From an uncultured Prolixibacteraceae bacterium (lineage in GTDB: Bacteria; Bacteroidota; Bacteroidia; Bacteroidales; Prolixibacteraceae): a stretch of 64,000 bases of DNA. Shown piece by piece: positions 17,101-25,311 of the stretch. The notes under the pieces were generated by a model. The model was not told the DNA's origin and searched no databases. It saw only the letters and a list, made by a program, of their open reading frames with translations. Made by a program: the position numbers and the translations under genes. Position 1 is the stretch's first letter; each line of letters starts with the position of its first letter. The DNA lies in NCBI GenBank assembly GCA_937915865.1, contig CALGIG010000033.1, positions 1-64,000 on the forward strand. Reading direction: 5' to 3'.

Positions 17101-17507
17101 TCGATAATCAAAAATTCTTTGTTGATAACTGGGGAACTATCCCGTTTGTACAAGGCGCTCCTCCTACAACAGATTGGCGAGATCGTTGGACAGAATCACA
17201 TCATTCAACCACAATGCCACGCATATATTGGGGATGGAATGCTCCCGACCGCGTTAGACGGGCTTCATCGTACTTCTTACAAGATGCATCATATTTCAGG
17301 TTAAAGAATTTAACATTGGGCTATACAATTCCTGCTCGAGTTATAAAAAGAGTTGGATTAGATCAATTGCGTATTTTCTTTTCTGGCGATAATCTGCTCA
17401 CATTTACAAAGTACCCCGGGCTAGATCCTGAACGTGGAGGTAGCGGAAGTTTTGTCCAATACCCACAAAACAAGATTTATTCTTTTGGATTAAATGTTAA
17501 ATTTTAA
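14118..17507 (+). CDS. susC: SusC-family TonB-dependent glycan transporter with STN domain
   Basis: A protein of 1129 aa. After a signal peptide (hydrophobic about 27-46) comes an STN signalling domain (about 50-125). A CarboxypepD_reg-like beta sandwich follows (about 140-215, SGKVTDSSGGPLPGVTV), then the VGYGTQKK SusC box, the TonB plug (about 235-350, LKDAASAAIYGARAANGVILVTTK) and a 22-strand barrel ending in an aromatic C-terminus. It imports glycan fragments across the outer membrane with its SusD partner. The STN domain fits the upstream sigma/FecR pair. Confidence 0.95.
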   Translation: MKKDDLLQKGSRTGNALLEKIWKIMRLTGLFLLISFVAISAGTYSQNTRFSFKMENSTLNNLFLYLEQNSGYRFAYNKSDLDDAQKISCEFSNESIDQILNKVLDTEKLSISIKNEYIIITGKDNTIGNSVPVSQSVKNISGKVTDSSGGPLPGVTVAIKDQTKGTITDAQGIYTLTGVPTNATLVFSFVGMKTQEITVGVKTSINVTLVEETVGIEEVVAVGYGTQKKINLTGSVASVDQSQLLKRPVSNPVAMLQGTMAGVQVTQSTGEPGNEGLSIRIRGTGTFSDAGSDPLVLVDGIQGNLSDLNPNNIESVSVLKDAASAAIYGARAANGVILVTTKTGKEGKLQVEYSGNYAIAKATRLFDLITNSAEYMELFNEARINSGLTSGLYTQEQIDTYRNATDRKLYPNTDWLSLIFQTAPTQTHNLTFTGGGNGTHYNASIGYVNQEGIMKGFNYEKYNARLNLTSEISNKLKFGVNIALKSGKRTAPVFGSEDMFLSAMSQAPTYSPYLADGSGHYTYKAYDFEYNNKNPIALLDGKINHNTDDYSVNTLGWVEVQLSKSLSWYTKGAVNASFDKYKDFRPPLQLFNFRTNQFMTTLDLGGGLTVQDQQTIYSNLHSYVNYEHSFKSHNVKFQLGFSTEKSTYQYLQGARKQYPTDDLRELNAGSPSIQYAYGTQNAWALMSFWGRLDYNFKDRYLFETTLRYDGSSRLSPNSRWGVFPSFSAGWRASEENFVKSLNLNWLDNLKFRGSYGELGNQNIGLYPYLALLNFMGNYSFDDENLSTGVAQQSLSNANIKWETTASTDFGVDLSAFKGLNVTFDWYKRRTFDILRQAQVTAVVGLGAPVINGGTLDNKGIDLGLSYNHKVAGGKLAGLEYTFGVNIQRNKNELVKFGSPEINGYRIRQEGEEWDSYYMLEWTGIFQSQDEIAHSPKQYNDATVPGDLKFKDQNNDGKIDDKDRIVMSGNYPGIAYSFNLSANWKGFDFYTMLQGIDNQKFFVDNWGTIPFVQGAPPTTDWRDRWTESHHSTTMPRIYWGWNAPDRVRRASSYFLQDASYFRLKNLTLGYTIPARVIKRVGLDQLRIFFSGDNLLTFTKYPGLDPERGGSGSFVQYPQNKIYSFGLNVKF

Positions 17508-17517
17508 CACACTAATC

Positions 17518-19035
17518 ATGAAAAATCATTTTTATAAAATATTCATAATTATATCTGTTGTTTTATCTTCTTGTACAAATCAATTAGATATTCTTCCTAC
17601 AGATCAGATTTCTTCAGCAACTTTCTGGAAATCAAAAAGCGATTTTGATAAAGCTTTAACTGCAATTTATGCAACAATGCAATCGTATGAATTCTCGCAT
17701 GAACAACCTGTTTGGGATTGCTTGACTGACAATGCTTATGCTCAGCATAATTCTGGCAGTGCAAAAGAAATAGTTGCTGGTAGTATTAGTCCTTCAACTG
17801 GTGGTTATGTCGCTGGTGTTTACAATGATAGTTATAAATGGATTGCTACAATAAACATTTTTTTGAAGCAATTAGAGAGCTATAAGGGTACTGATATTTC
17901 TGATGCTTTAAAAAAACAATATTCCGGCGAAGTCAAATTCCTAAGGGCATTTTATTATTTTCAACTGTACTACTTGTATGGAGATGTCCCTTTAGTTCTT
18001 GAACCATTAACAGTTGAAACTCAAATTCAACCCAAAGTTCCTGCAACTCAGATTTTAAATGCTGTACTGGCTGATGTTGATTTTGCTATTGCAAATTTAC
18101 CTGATGTGCCTTATTATCAGAATTCAGGACATGCGGTCGTGACTTCTGCTGAAGCATTGAAAGCACGTGTTTTAATTTTTGTGGCTTACGGGAATACCGG
18201 AACTCCTAATTTAGAGACCCTAAAACAAGTAAAAGATTTAACTGTACATATTCAAAAAGAATATTCGCTTTCTTCAAATTTTGATAATTTATATCGAAGT
18301 GCTGGGCAAAAAGGGAATCAGGAGATTATATATTCGGTTAATTATCTTGCGCCTAACAATACGGCTCCGTGGGATATGTATTATGGAGACTGGGTTGTAG
18401 TAAGCCCGCTTCAGAATTTTGTTAATGATTTTGAATGTATTGATGGCCTTCCATACGGAGTTTCTCCACTAACAGATACCAACGACATTTTCAAAAATAG
18501 AGATCCGCGTTTGGCAAAATCTGTTTATAAAGACCATCCAGATTTTGGCGGTGGCAAGATTCAAATTCCCTCTAATAGCCGTCCAACAGGATATGGTATA
18601 ATGAAATACCTTGATCCGGCAAATCTACCATTTGGATTTTCGACACTTAGTGCCCAGAATGCCGTTATCTTTCGTTTAGGTGAAGTTTTGTTAATGTATG
18701 CTGAAGCACAGAACGAGATTGCTGGTCCTGATGAAACAGTTTATGATGCAATGACAAAGTTAAGAGCACGGGTACAAATGCCTGCATATCCCGCTGGTTT
18801 ATCCAAAGAAGCAATGAGACTGAGGATAAGACATGAAAGAAGAATTGAACTTTGCTTTGAAGGTTTAAGATATTTTGACCTTAAGCGTTGGAGAATAGCC
18901 AAGGAAATAATGAATAATGTAAAAGATGGTTTGCTCCCATACCATTTCGAGGACAAATTATATAGATGGCCTCTTCCTCAGACAGAAATTGATAAAAGCG
19001 GTGGTGTACTTATACAGAATCCCGATTACAATTAA
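17518..19035 (+). CDS. susD: SusD/RagB-family glycan-binding lipoprotein
   Basis: A protein of 505 aa from ATG 17518 (MKNHFYKIFIIISVVLSSCTNQL), which gives a lipoprotein signal with Cys about residue 19. The frame also opens upstream at 17494, overlapping susC, but that start would bury the signal peptide. Typical SusD features are the N-terminal TPR-like helices (LRAFYYFQLYYLYGDVPLV) and the C-terminal RHERRIELCFEGLRYFDLKRW. It caps the SusC barrel and binds the glycan at the cell surface. It starts 10 bases after susC; a hairpin follows. Confidence 0.95.
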   Translation: MKNHFYKIFIIISVVLSSCTNQLDILPTDQISSATFWKSKSDFDKALTAIYATMQSYEFSHEQPVWDCLTDNAYAQHNSGSAKEIVAGSISPSTGGYVAGVYNDSYKWIATINIFLKQLESYKGTDISDALKKQYSGEVKFLRAFYYFQLYYLYGDVPLVLEPLTVETQIQPKVPATQILNAVLADVDFAIANLPDVPYYQNSGHAVVTSAEALKARVLIFVAYGNTGTPNLETLKQVKDLTVHIQKEYSLSSNFDNLYRSAGQKGNQEIIYSVNYLAPNNTAPWDMYYGDWVVVSPLQNFVNDFECIDGLPYGVSPLTDTNDIFKNRDPRLAKSVYKDHPDFGGGKIQIPSNSRPTGYGIMKYLDPANLPFGFSTLSAQNAVIFRLGEVLLMYAEAQNEIAGPDETVYDAMTKLRARVQMPAYPAGLSKEAMRLRIRHERRIELCFEGLRYFDLKRWRIAKEIMNNVKDGLLPYHFEDKLYRWPLPQTEIDKSGGVLIQNPDYN

Positions 19036-19048
19036 TATCTGACTACAA

Positions 19049-19087
19049 TTAATGAAGTGTATCCCAAATCGGGATATGCTTCATTAA
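19049..19087 (+). terminator. Hairpin downstream of susD (PUL 1)
   Basis: TTAATGAAG (19049-19057) pairs with CTTCATTAA (19079-19087), and TATCCC with GGGATA inside, around a 5-base loop. There is no strong T tract. It is a likely attenuator or 3'-end stabiliser separating susCD expression from the downstream enzyme genes. Confidence 0.65.
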
Positions 19088-19223
19088 CCTACCATAATAG
19101 ATATTCCTTCTTAGTAGATTAATGTAAATAAATCTATTTACATGTTAATCCCATTTTTCGTTGGACTGATGATATAAGTATCTGGTTCGATTAAAAGCAA
19201 CAACATTAAATTTCTATCAGCAA

Positions 19224-20429
19224 ATGAGTTCTGTTTGTATAAAGAAACTATTATTGGGCCTTTTCTTTTTATTCGTACTATTTTCTTCACAGTCAAAAAC
19301 AATAAAGAAAGAAAATTACATTTCACGTTACGGCTCTATTTCAAATACCTATTATCATCTAAAAAATGATAAAGCATTAACAGTTGCTTTTCTTGGAGGA
19401 TCTATTACACACATGAATGGTTGGCGCGATTTAGTATGCGCTGATTTGCAATCCCATTTTCCCGATGTCAAATTTCGGTTTATTAATGCAGGAATTCCTT
19501 CATTAGGAAGTCTTCCTGATGTTTTCAGATTTAAAAAAAATGTCTTGGATAAGGGAAATATTGATCTGCTTTTTGTTGAATCTGCAGTTAACGATCAGGT
19601 GAATGATACACCTGATAGAATACAAAGAAGGGCATTGGAAGGAATTATTCGACAGGCAATCTCAGCCAACCAGTTTATGGATATTGTTTTGATGGCGTTT
19701 GTTGATCCGGATAAGATTGCAGATTATCGTGCAGGAAAAGTCCCTGCTGAGGTGAAAGTACATCAGGAAATAGCTAAAATGTATCATTTACCATTTATTA
19801 ATCTGGCTAAAGAAGTAACCGACCGTATAGATCGGGGCGAATTCACGTGGGAAAAGGACTTTCTAGACCTTCATCCATCTATGTTTGGCCAAAAGCTTTA
19901 TGCCAATACCATAACAACATTATTTTCTGATGATTTTGTGAAGCCAAGACAGTTGAAAGCAAAGAAACTGGTTCCGCCAATGGATAATTTAAACTACGCT
20001 TATGCTCGTTATTTGAATATATCAAACGTTGATAAATTGGATAAATTCAATTTTATCAATAATTGGACCCCTAAAGATTCTGTCGCCACACGTGAGGGAT
20101 TTGTTCATCTTCCTGTACTTGAGAGTTTTGAGTCGGGGGCTTCATTTCACCTGAATTTCAAAGGAAACGTTATCGGTATTAGTGTGCTTTCCGGTCCTGA
20201 CTCTGGGACACTGGAATATTCAGTTGACGGGAAAACCTATCTTCCGGTTGATTTATATACCCAGTGGAGTAATACGTTGTATTTGCCCTGGTTTGTTGTT
20301 TTGGCTGATGATTTAAATTCAGGCCAACACGAATTGACTGTTAGGGCAAGCGCAAAAAGAAATAAAAAATCCACCGGAAACGCAATCCGGATTATTTCAT
20401 TTATGGAAAATTATCTGGGAACAAAGTAA
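19224..20429 (+). CDS. Secreted SGNH/GDSL-family esterase
   Basis: A protein of 401 aa with an N-terminal signal peptide (about 5-23). SGNH blocks are visible: GGSIT (Ser nucleophile, about residue 56), block III ESAVND (Asn) and block V DLHPS (Asp and His). A beta-rich C-terminal region (about 290-395) may be an accessory domain. Such proteins in PULs usually remove acetyl groups from glycans in the periplasm or at the surface. It is the first enzyme after susCD, so the PUL 1 glycan is probably O-acetylated. The actual ester is unknown. Confidence 0.8.
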   Translation: MSSVCIKKLLLGLFFLFVLFSSQSKTIKKENYISRYGSISNTYYHLKNDKALTVAFLGGSITHMNGWRDLVCADLQSHFPDVKFRFINAGIPSLGSLPDVFRFKKNVLDKGNIDLLFVESAVNDQVNDTPDRIQRRALEGIIRQAISANQFMDIVLMAFVDPDKIADYRAGKVPAEVKVHQEIAKMYHLPFINLAKEVTDRIDRGEFTWEKDFLDLHPSMFGQKLYANTITTLFSDDFVKPRQLKAKKLVPPMDNLNYAYARYLNISNVDKLDKFNFINNWTPKDSVATREGFVHLPVLESFESGASFHLNFKGNVIGISVLSGPDSGTLEYSVDGKTYLPVDLYTQWSNTLYLPWFVVLADDLNSGQHELTVRASAKRNKKSTGNAIRIISFMENYLGTK

Positions 20430-20430
20430 T

Positions 20431-20547
20431 TACAACATTCAGGAGAGTATAAAAGCTTTTGAAAAAAATGGATTTGAACAGTTGGATTATTTGGAATCAA
20501 GTAATGGTTCAACTCCACGAAATAACTTAAAATCTAACAAACAATAA
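20431..20547 (+). pseudogene. Possible 3' remnant of a lost gene
   Basis: After the esterase stop, another frame reads 38 codons to a stop at 20547: YNIQESIKAFEKNGFEQ followed by LDYLESSNGSTPRNNLK. The composition is protein-like (charged amphipathic helix, then SSNGSTPRNN), but there is no start codon and no room for a gene. It looks like the tail of a gene whose body was deleted, 4 bases before rhaT. It could be chance; the family is unknown. Confidence 0.3.
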
Positions 20548-20550
20548 CTA

Positions 20551-21594
20551 ATGACACTCTTTTTACTAGCCGGGTTTATCCTTATCGCATTAGGGTCGTT
20601 TTCTGCCGGAAGTTTTGCTGTTCCGTTCGGAAAGATAAAACATTGGAAATGGGAATCATATTGGCTTGTATTCAGTATTGGCGCTTATTTATTATTTCCA
20701 TTAATCGCTTGCTCCGTATTATCGCCTGATTGGTTTCTTGTATTGCACAAAACTCCGGCAGAAGTATTACTGTTGGTTTTTGTTTTGGGCTCTGTGTATG
20801 GAGTAGGTAACCTTTCGTTTGGGTTGTCAATCAGGTATTTGGGAATATCCCTGGGGTACTCGTTATCTCTTGGGTTGATGTTGGCGATAGGCACATTAGT
20901 CCCTCCCATGCTGGATGGCAGGTTATCCGAAATGCTACAAGGAGAGGCTGGCATTTTATTAATTGCCGGGGTCATTTTTGCCTGCTTGGGAATTGCCCTG
21001 ACAGGCTGGGCTGGCTTTATAAAAAGTGAATCGGTGAGTGTTAAATCTGGAGACAATCAAAAACAGGAGTTCCAATTTACCAAGGGGACTCTTGCAGCAT
21101 TGCTGGTTGGGATCACCGGATCAGCCATGTCTCTCGGATTTGAAAAAGGAGTTCCAATTTCTGAAATCGCCGAGAAGAACGGAACCAGCCCGTTATTTGC
21201 AATGATGCCGATTTTAATTGTACTCCTTGCAGGTACTTTTGCCACTACTTTGATCTGGTGTTTTCTGTTAGGGCTAAGAAACAAGTCACTGACCGATTAT
21301 ATATCGTCGTCTCATTCTGTTAACCTTTCGCATAATTATCTCTATGCTTTGCTGGCAGGCCTTCTGTGGTTTGCACAATTTATTACCTATAGCATGGGGA
21401 AAAGTATGATCGGCTCTTTTAGTTTTATTTCATGGGGTATTCTTATGGCATTGACAATTGTTACTGCAACACTGTGGGGAGTTTATAGAAAAGAATGGAA
21501 AGGGGCTTCCCGAAAGATTTATTACCTGATGATTGCTTCATTACTACTTATAATCCTGTCATCGTTTGTGATAGGCATCAGTGGATCAATATAA
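20551..21594 (+). CDS. rhaT: RhaT-family L-rhamnose/proton symporter
   Basis: A protein of 347 aa with about ten membrane segments. It resembles Escherichia coli RhaT along its length: the N-terminal GSFSAGSFAVPFGKIKHWKWE, then VYGVGNLSFGLSIRYLGISLG and LLWFAQFITYSMGKSMIG correspond to RhaT signature stretches. It would carry L-rhamnose or a related 6-deoxy sugar across the inner membrane. Placement in a locus with two fucosidase families suggests the substrate could be L-fucose or a methylated deoxysugar instead. Confidence 0.85.
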   Translation: MTLFLLAGFILIALGSFSAGSFAVPFGKIKHWKWESYWLVFSIGAYLLFPLIACSVLSPDWFLVLHKTPAEVLLLVFVLGSVYGVGNLSFGLSIRYLGISLGYSLSLGLMLAIGTLVPPMLDGRLSEMLQGEAGILLIAGVIFACLGIALTGWAGFIKSESVSVKSGDNQKQEFQFTKGTLAALLVGITGSAMSLGFEKGVPISEIAEKNGTSPLFAMMPILIVLLAGTFATTLIWCFLLGLRNKSLTDYISSSHSVNLSHNYLYALLAGLLWFAQFITYSMGKSMIGSFSFISWGILMALTIVTATLWGVYRKEWKGASRKIYYLMIASLLLIILSSFVIGISGSI

Positions 21595-21606
21595 TTTTAT
21601 AAAAAT

Positions 21607-22866
21607 ATGATAATGACATCGAGAGAGCGAATTTTAGCAGCAATTAATCACCAAGCCCCTGATCGGGTTCCAATTGATTTGGGAGCCACGCCCAGTTCCG
21701 GTATTTCTGCTATTGCTTATAGTAACTTATTGAAATATATTGGGAAACAGGAACTTCCTGTTTTAATTTATGATGTTGTCCAACAATTGGCCCAACCAGA
21801 TGATTATATCCTGAATTTGTTTGGTGTTGATGTATTGGACATTGGACGGGAATTTAATAAGCAAGAGTACGACTGGAGTCCAATAGAAATGGCCAATGGC
21901 GATACTGCATTTTACCCAGCATGGTTTAAACCGGAAAAACAACCTGATGGGAGTTACTTGACTTTTGATAATGATAAAAAACGTGTTTTGTCCCGGATGC
22001 CAATTGGCGCCACGTTTTTTGATCAGGTTTATTTCCCTTATGTTGATGGGTATCCGGATGATTATAATAACCTGGACATTGAAATGAATCGGGTACTGTG
22101 GTCCCGCCATGTTCATAGCCCGTGGGATCATGCCAGTGATTCAGATTTTTGGGCGCAGTTGCGTGCAAAAGCCATTCATTTAAGGGAAACGACCGATAAA
22201 GCCCTGATGATTGTTTGCGGATGTAACCTGTTTGAATGGGGAACTTTTTTGCGACGGATGGATAATTTTATGATGGACCTCATGTGCGATCCATATCAGG
22301 TTGAAAAATTACTGGACGAACTGATGAAACGGCATCTGGCCACATTGGAGAAAGTTTGTGATGCTGTGGGAGATGTTGTTGACATCATTCGTTTTGGCGA
22401 TGATCTTGGAATGACGCAGGGGCCATTTATGGAACCGGAAATTTACAGGCAATTGTTTAAGCCCCGGCATAAAATATTGTGCGACTATGTCAAATCGCAT
22501 AGCCAGATGCACACGTTTATTCATTCCTGTGGTTCAATTTCATTGCTTATGCCTGATTTGATTGATGCTGGTATCGAGATTTTTAACCCCGTACAAACCA
22601 ACGCATGGCAAATGAGCCCCCAATTTTTGAAAGCTGAATTTGGGAAAGATTGTACTTTTTGGGGAGGAGGAATTGAGAATGTTGGAACCTTAAATAATGG
22701 TTCCATAAGTCAGATCAGGGATCAGGTGTTTGAACGGATGGAGATATTTTCCAGAGGGGGAGGCTTCGTTTTCAATACTGTTCACAACATTTTGCCAGAT
22801 GTACCTCCTGAAAATATTATAGCCTTGTTTGAGGCTGTGAAAGAATATAACCAGTCTATACGGTAA
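21607..22866 (+). CDS. Uroporphyrinogen decarboxylase (URO-D)-like methyltransferase-type protein
   Basis: A protein of 419 aa with no signal peptide, so cytoplasmic. It begins TSRERILAAINHQAPDRVP as in URO-D/MtaA/CmuA proteins and has HSCGS at about 306-310, the H-x-C zinc site of the corrinoid methyltransferase branch rather than the heme enzyme. Length is above heme HemE (about 350). It starts 12 bases after rhaT. URO-D-like genes beside sugar catabolism genes may demethylate sugars or corrinoid proteins; here a role in removing O-methyl groups from an imported deoxysugar is possible but unproven. No corrinoid protein gene is nearby. Confidence 0.75.
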   Translation: MIMTSRERILAAINHQAPDRVPIDLGATPSSGISAIAYSNLLKYIGKQELPVLIYDVVQQLAQPDDYILNLFGVDVLDIGREFNKQEYDWSPIEMANGDTAFYPAWFKPEKQPDGSYLTFDNDKKRVLSRMPIGATFFDQVYFPYVDGYPDDYNNLDIEMNRVLWSRHVHSPWDHASDSDFWAQLRAKAIHLRETTDKALMIVCGCNLFEWGTFLRRMDNFMMDLMCDPYQVEKLLDELMKRHLATLEKVCDAVGDVVDIIRFGDDLGMTQGPFMEPEIYRQLFKPRHKILCDYVKSHSQMHTFIHSCGSISLLMPDLIDAGIEIFNPVQTNAWQMSPQFLKAEFGKDCTFWGGGIENVGTLNNGSISQIRDQVFERMEIFSRGGGFVFNTVHNILPDVPPENIIALFEAVKEYNQSIR

Positions 22867-22935
22867 CGATCTAATTATTCTCAGTAATTGTATTTTAAAT
22901 TTTTAGATATGAAAGTATCTGATAAAACTGAAGTT

Positions 22936-25278
22936 ATGAAATTAAAGTTTATTCATATTTTTATCGTCCTGTTTACCGTGCCGTTTTTTTCTCAGGCCGC
23001 ATCCGGTAATCCTGATCTGAAATTGTGGTACGACAAACCGGCGACTCAATGGGAAGAAACATTACCGTTAGGAAATGGCCGGTTGGGAATGACCCCAGAT
23101 AATAAAGTTAGTGATGAAACTATCGTTTTGAATGATATTACCTTGTGGTCGGGCGCCCCTCAGGATGCCAACAATTACGAAGCCCACAAAAAGCTCCCTG
23201 TTATTCGCCAGTTGTTAATTGAAGGGAAAAACGATGAAGCTCAGGCAATGGTCAATAAAGATTTCGTGTGCCTGGGAAAAGGTGGTGGCAGCGAACCTTT
23301 TGGTTGTTTCCAGACTTTGGGAAACCTGCAGATTCATTATCTGTACAAAGGTAAAAAAGTGGAAGCAACCCAGGTTCAGAACTACACCCGGTCTCTTGAC
23401 CTGACAACCGCTGTTGCCAATTGTTCATTCACTTACGAAGGGGTCAACTATCACCGCGAATATTTTACAAGTTTTGGAACAGATGTAAACGTAATTCGCA
23501 TCACCGCCGACAAAAAAGGCATGATTAGTTGTACGATTAATATTAGCCGTGAAGAACGTGCCCAGGTAAGCTGTGATGGATCGGTGTTGAAAATGGAAGG
23601 TCAGTTGATTAGCGGCAATTCTGATCCGGGCATGAAATATCAGGCATTGGTAAAAGCCGTTTCCAGTGATGGCAAAGTTTCCGGCGGACCGGACTTCTTA
23701 AGTGTTGATGGGGCGACAGAGCTGTCCATTTATGTGTCGTGTGGAACAAATTTCATGAACCCCAACTTTCCGGAGTATGTGGCTTCAAATCTTTCTTCGG
23801 CGGTAAAAAATGTTTATCAAGATGAAAAACAATTACATATCAGGAATTACCAAAAGTTATTCAACAGGGTCAGTCTTGACTTAGGCGCCGGAAAAAATAG
23901 CCAGCTCCCAACGAACGAACGGTTGCAAAAATACTACAATGAACCTGAAAGCGATTTGGCGATGCCGGCATTGTTCTATCAATATGGCCGTTATCTGACC
24001 ATTTGCAGTACCCGCGTCGGTTTGTTGCCGCCCAACCTGCAAGGGTTATGGGCCAATCAAATTCATACCCCCTGGAATGGGGATTATCATTTGGATGTAA
24101 ATGTTCAGATGAATCACTGGCCGGTTGAAGTTTCCAATTTATCGGAACTAAATCTTCCGCTGGCCGATCTGGTAAAACGGATGGTGCCGCATGGGGAGAA
24201 AACCGCCAAAGCTTACTACAATGCCGACGGTTGGGTGGCTCATGTAATTACCAATGTTTGGGGTTTTACCGAACCCGGAGAAAGCGCCTCGTGGGGTATC
24301 TCCAATGCCGGTTCGGGGTGGATATGTAATAACCTTTGGCAGCATCATGATTTTACAGGCGATCTGAATTATTTAAAAGACATTTATCCGATTTTAAAGG
24401 GTTCTGCCGAATTTTACAGTAGTATGCTTCTGAAAGATCCAGAAACCGGTTGGCTGGTTACAGCCCCGTCGGTTTCTCCTGAAAATGCTTTCTATCTTCC
24501 TGACGGAAACCACGCTAGTGTGTGTATGGGCCCCACCATTGATAACCAGATTATGCGTGAGTTATTCCACAATGTTATCACGGCTGGTGAAATTTTGGGT
24601 GTCGATAGTGACTTTCGCGAAAAACTGAAAGAGAAGCTGACGGAAATTCCACCGATAGCCCAGGTTTCTGCCGATGGCCGGATTCAGGAATGGTTGAAAG
24701 ACTACAAAGAAACCGAGGTTCACCACCGCCACTTGTCTCATTTATATGGTTTGTATCCGGCTGGTTTGATTACTCCCGATTCAACTCCAGAATTGGCCGA
24801 AGCCGCCCGTAAAACGCTGGAAGTCCGGGGTGACGACGGGCCAAGTTGGTCAATTGCCTATAAAATTTTGTTCTGGGCCCGCCTGCAGGATGGTAATCGC
24901 GCATTCAAACTGTTGCGCGAAATTTTGAAACCAACCCTCGATACACGCATCAACTATGGCGCAGGGGGTGGTGTTTATCCAAACTTATTATCAGCAGGCC
25001 CGCCATTTCAGATTGACGGAAACTTTGGGTCCAGTGCAGGTATCGGCGAAATGCTGGTTCAAAGCCACGACGGTTTTATCAACCTGTTGCCAGCCATTCC
25101 CGATCTTTGGAAAAAAGAAGGTTCGGTAACCGGACTGAAAGCCCGAGGAAATTTTACGGTGGATATGGATTGGAAAGATGGAAAAGTTACCAGTTATCGC
25201 ATAACTTCTCCAACACCCCGGAGCGTAAAAGTAAAAGTGAATGGCGAGATGAATACGATTATGTCTGAAAAATTGTAG
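22936..25278 (+). CDS. GH95 alpha-L-fucosidase (or alpha-L-galactosidase)
   Basis: A protein of 780 aa from ATG 22936 (MKLKFIHIFIVLF), which gives a signal peptide; upstream ATGs (22888, 22909) would add charged residues before it. GH95 layout: N-terminal beta sandwich (LPLGNGRLGM), then an (alpha/alpha)6 barrel with WNGDYHLDVNVQMNHWP (about 380-396), SVSPENAF (acid residue, about 511), HRHLSHLYGLYP and QIDGNFG (about 691). All key motifs are present, so it should be active. GH95 enzymes cleave alpha-1,2-fucose, some alpha-L-galactose. The codons are more GC-rich than those of susCD. Confidence 0.92.
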   Translation: MKLKFIHIFIVLFTVPFFSQAASGNPDLKLWYDKPATQWEETLPLGNGRLGMTPDNKVSDETIVLNDITLWSGAPQDANNYEAHKKLPVIRQLLIEGKNDEAQAMVNKDFVCLGKGGGSEPFGCFQTLGNLQIHYLYKGKKVEATQVQNYTRSLDLTTAVANCSFTYEGVNYHREYFTSFGTDVNVIRITADKKGMISCTINISREERAQVSCDGSVLKMEGQLISGNSDPGMKYQALVKAVSSDGKVSGGPDFLSVDGATELSIYVSCGTNFMNPNFPEYVASNLSSAVKNVYQDEKQLHIRNYQKLFNRVSLDLGAGKNSQLPTNERLQKYYNEPESDLAMPALFYQYGRYLTICSTRVGLLPPNLQGLWANQIHTPWNGDYHLDVNVQMNHWPVEVSNLSELNLPLADLVKRMVPHGEKTAKAYYNADGWVAHVITNVWGFTEPGESASWGISNAGSGWICNNLWQHHDFTGDLNYLKDIYPILKGSAEFYSSMLLKDPETGWLVTAPSVSPENAFYLPDGNHASVCMGPTIDNQIMRELFHNVITAGEILGVDSDFREKLKEKLTEIPPIAQVSADGRIQEWLKDYKETEVHHRHLSHLYGLYPAGLITPDSTPELAEAARKTLEVRGDDGPSWSIAYKILFWARLQDGNRAFKLLREILKPTLDTRINYGAGGGVYPNLLSAGPPFQIDGNFGSSAGIGEMLVQSHDGFINLLPAIPDLWKKEGSVTGLKARGNFTVDMDWKDGKVTSYRITSPTPRSVKVKVNGEMNTIMSEKL

Positions 25279-25311
25279 CAACTTTGTTTACTAACATAAA
25301 TCAACATAAAA

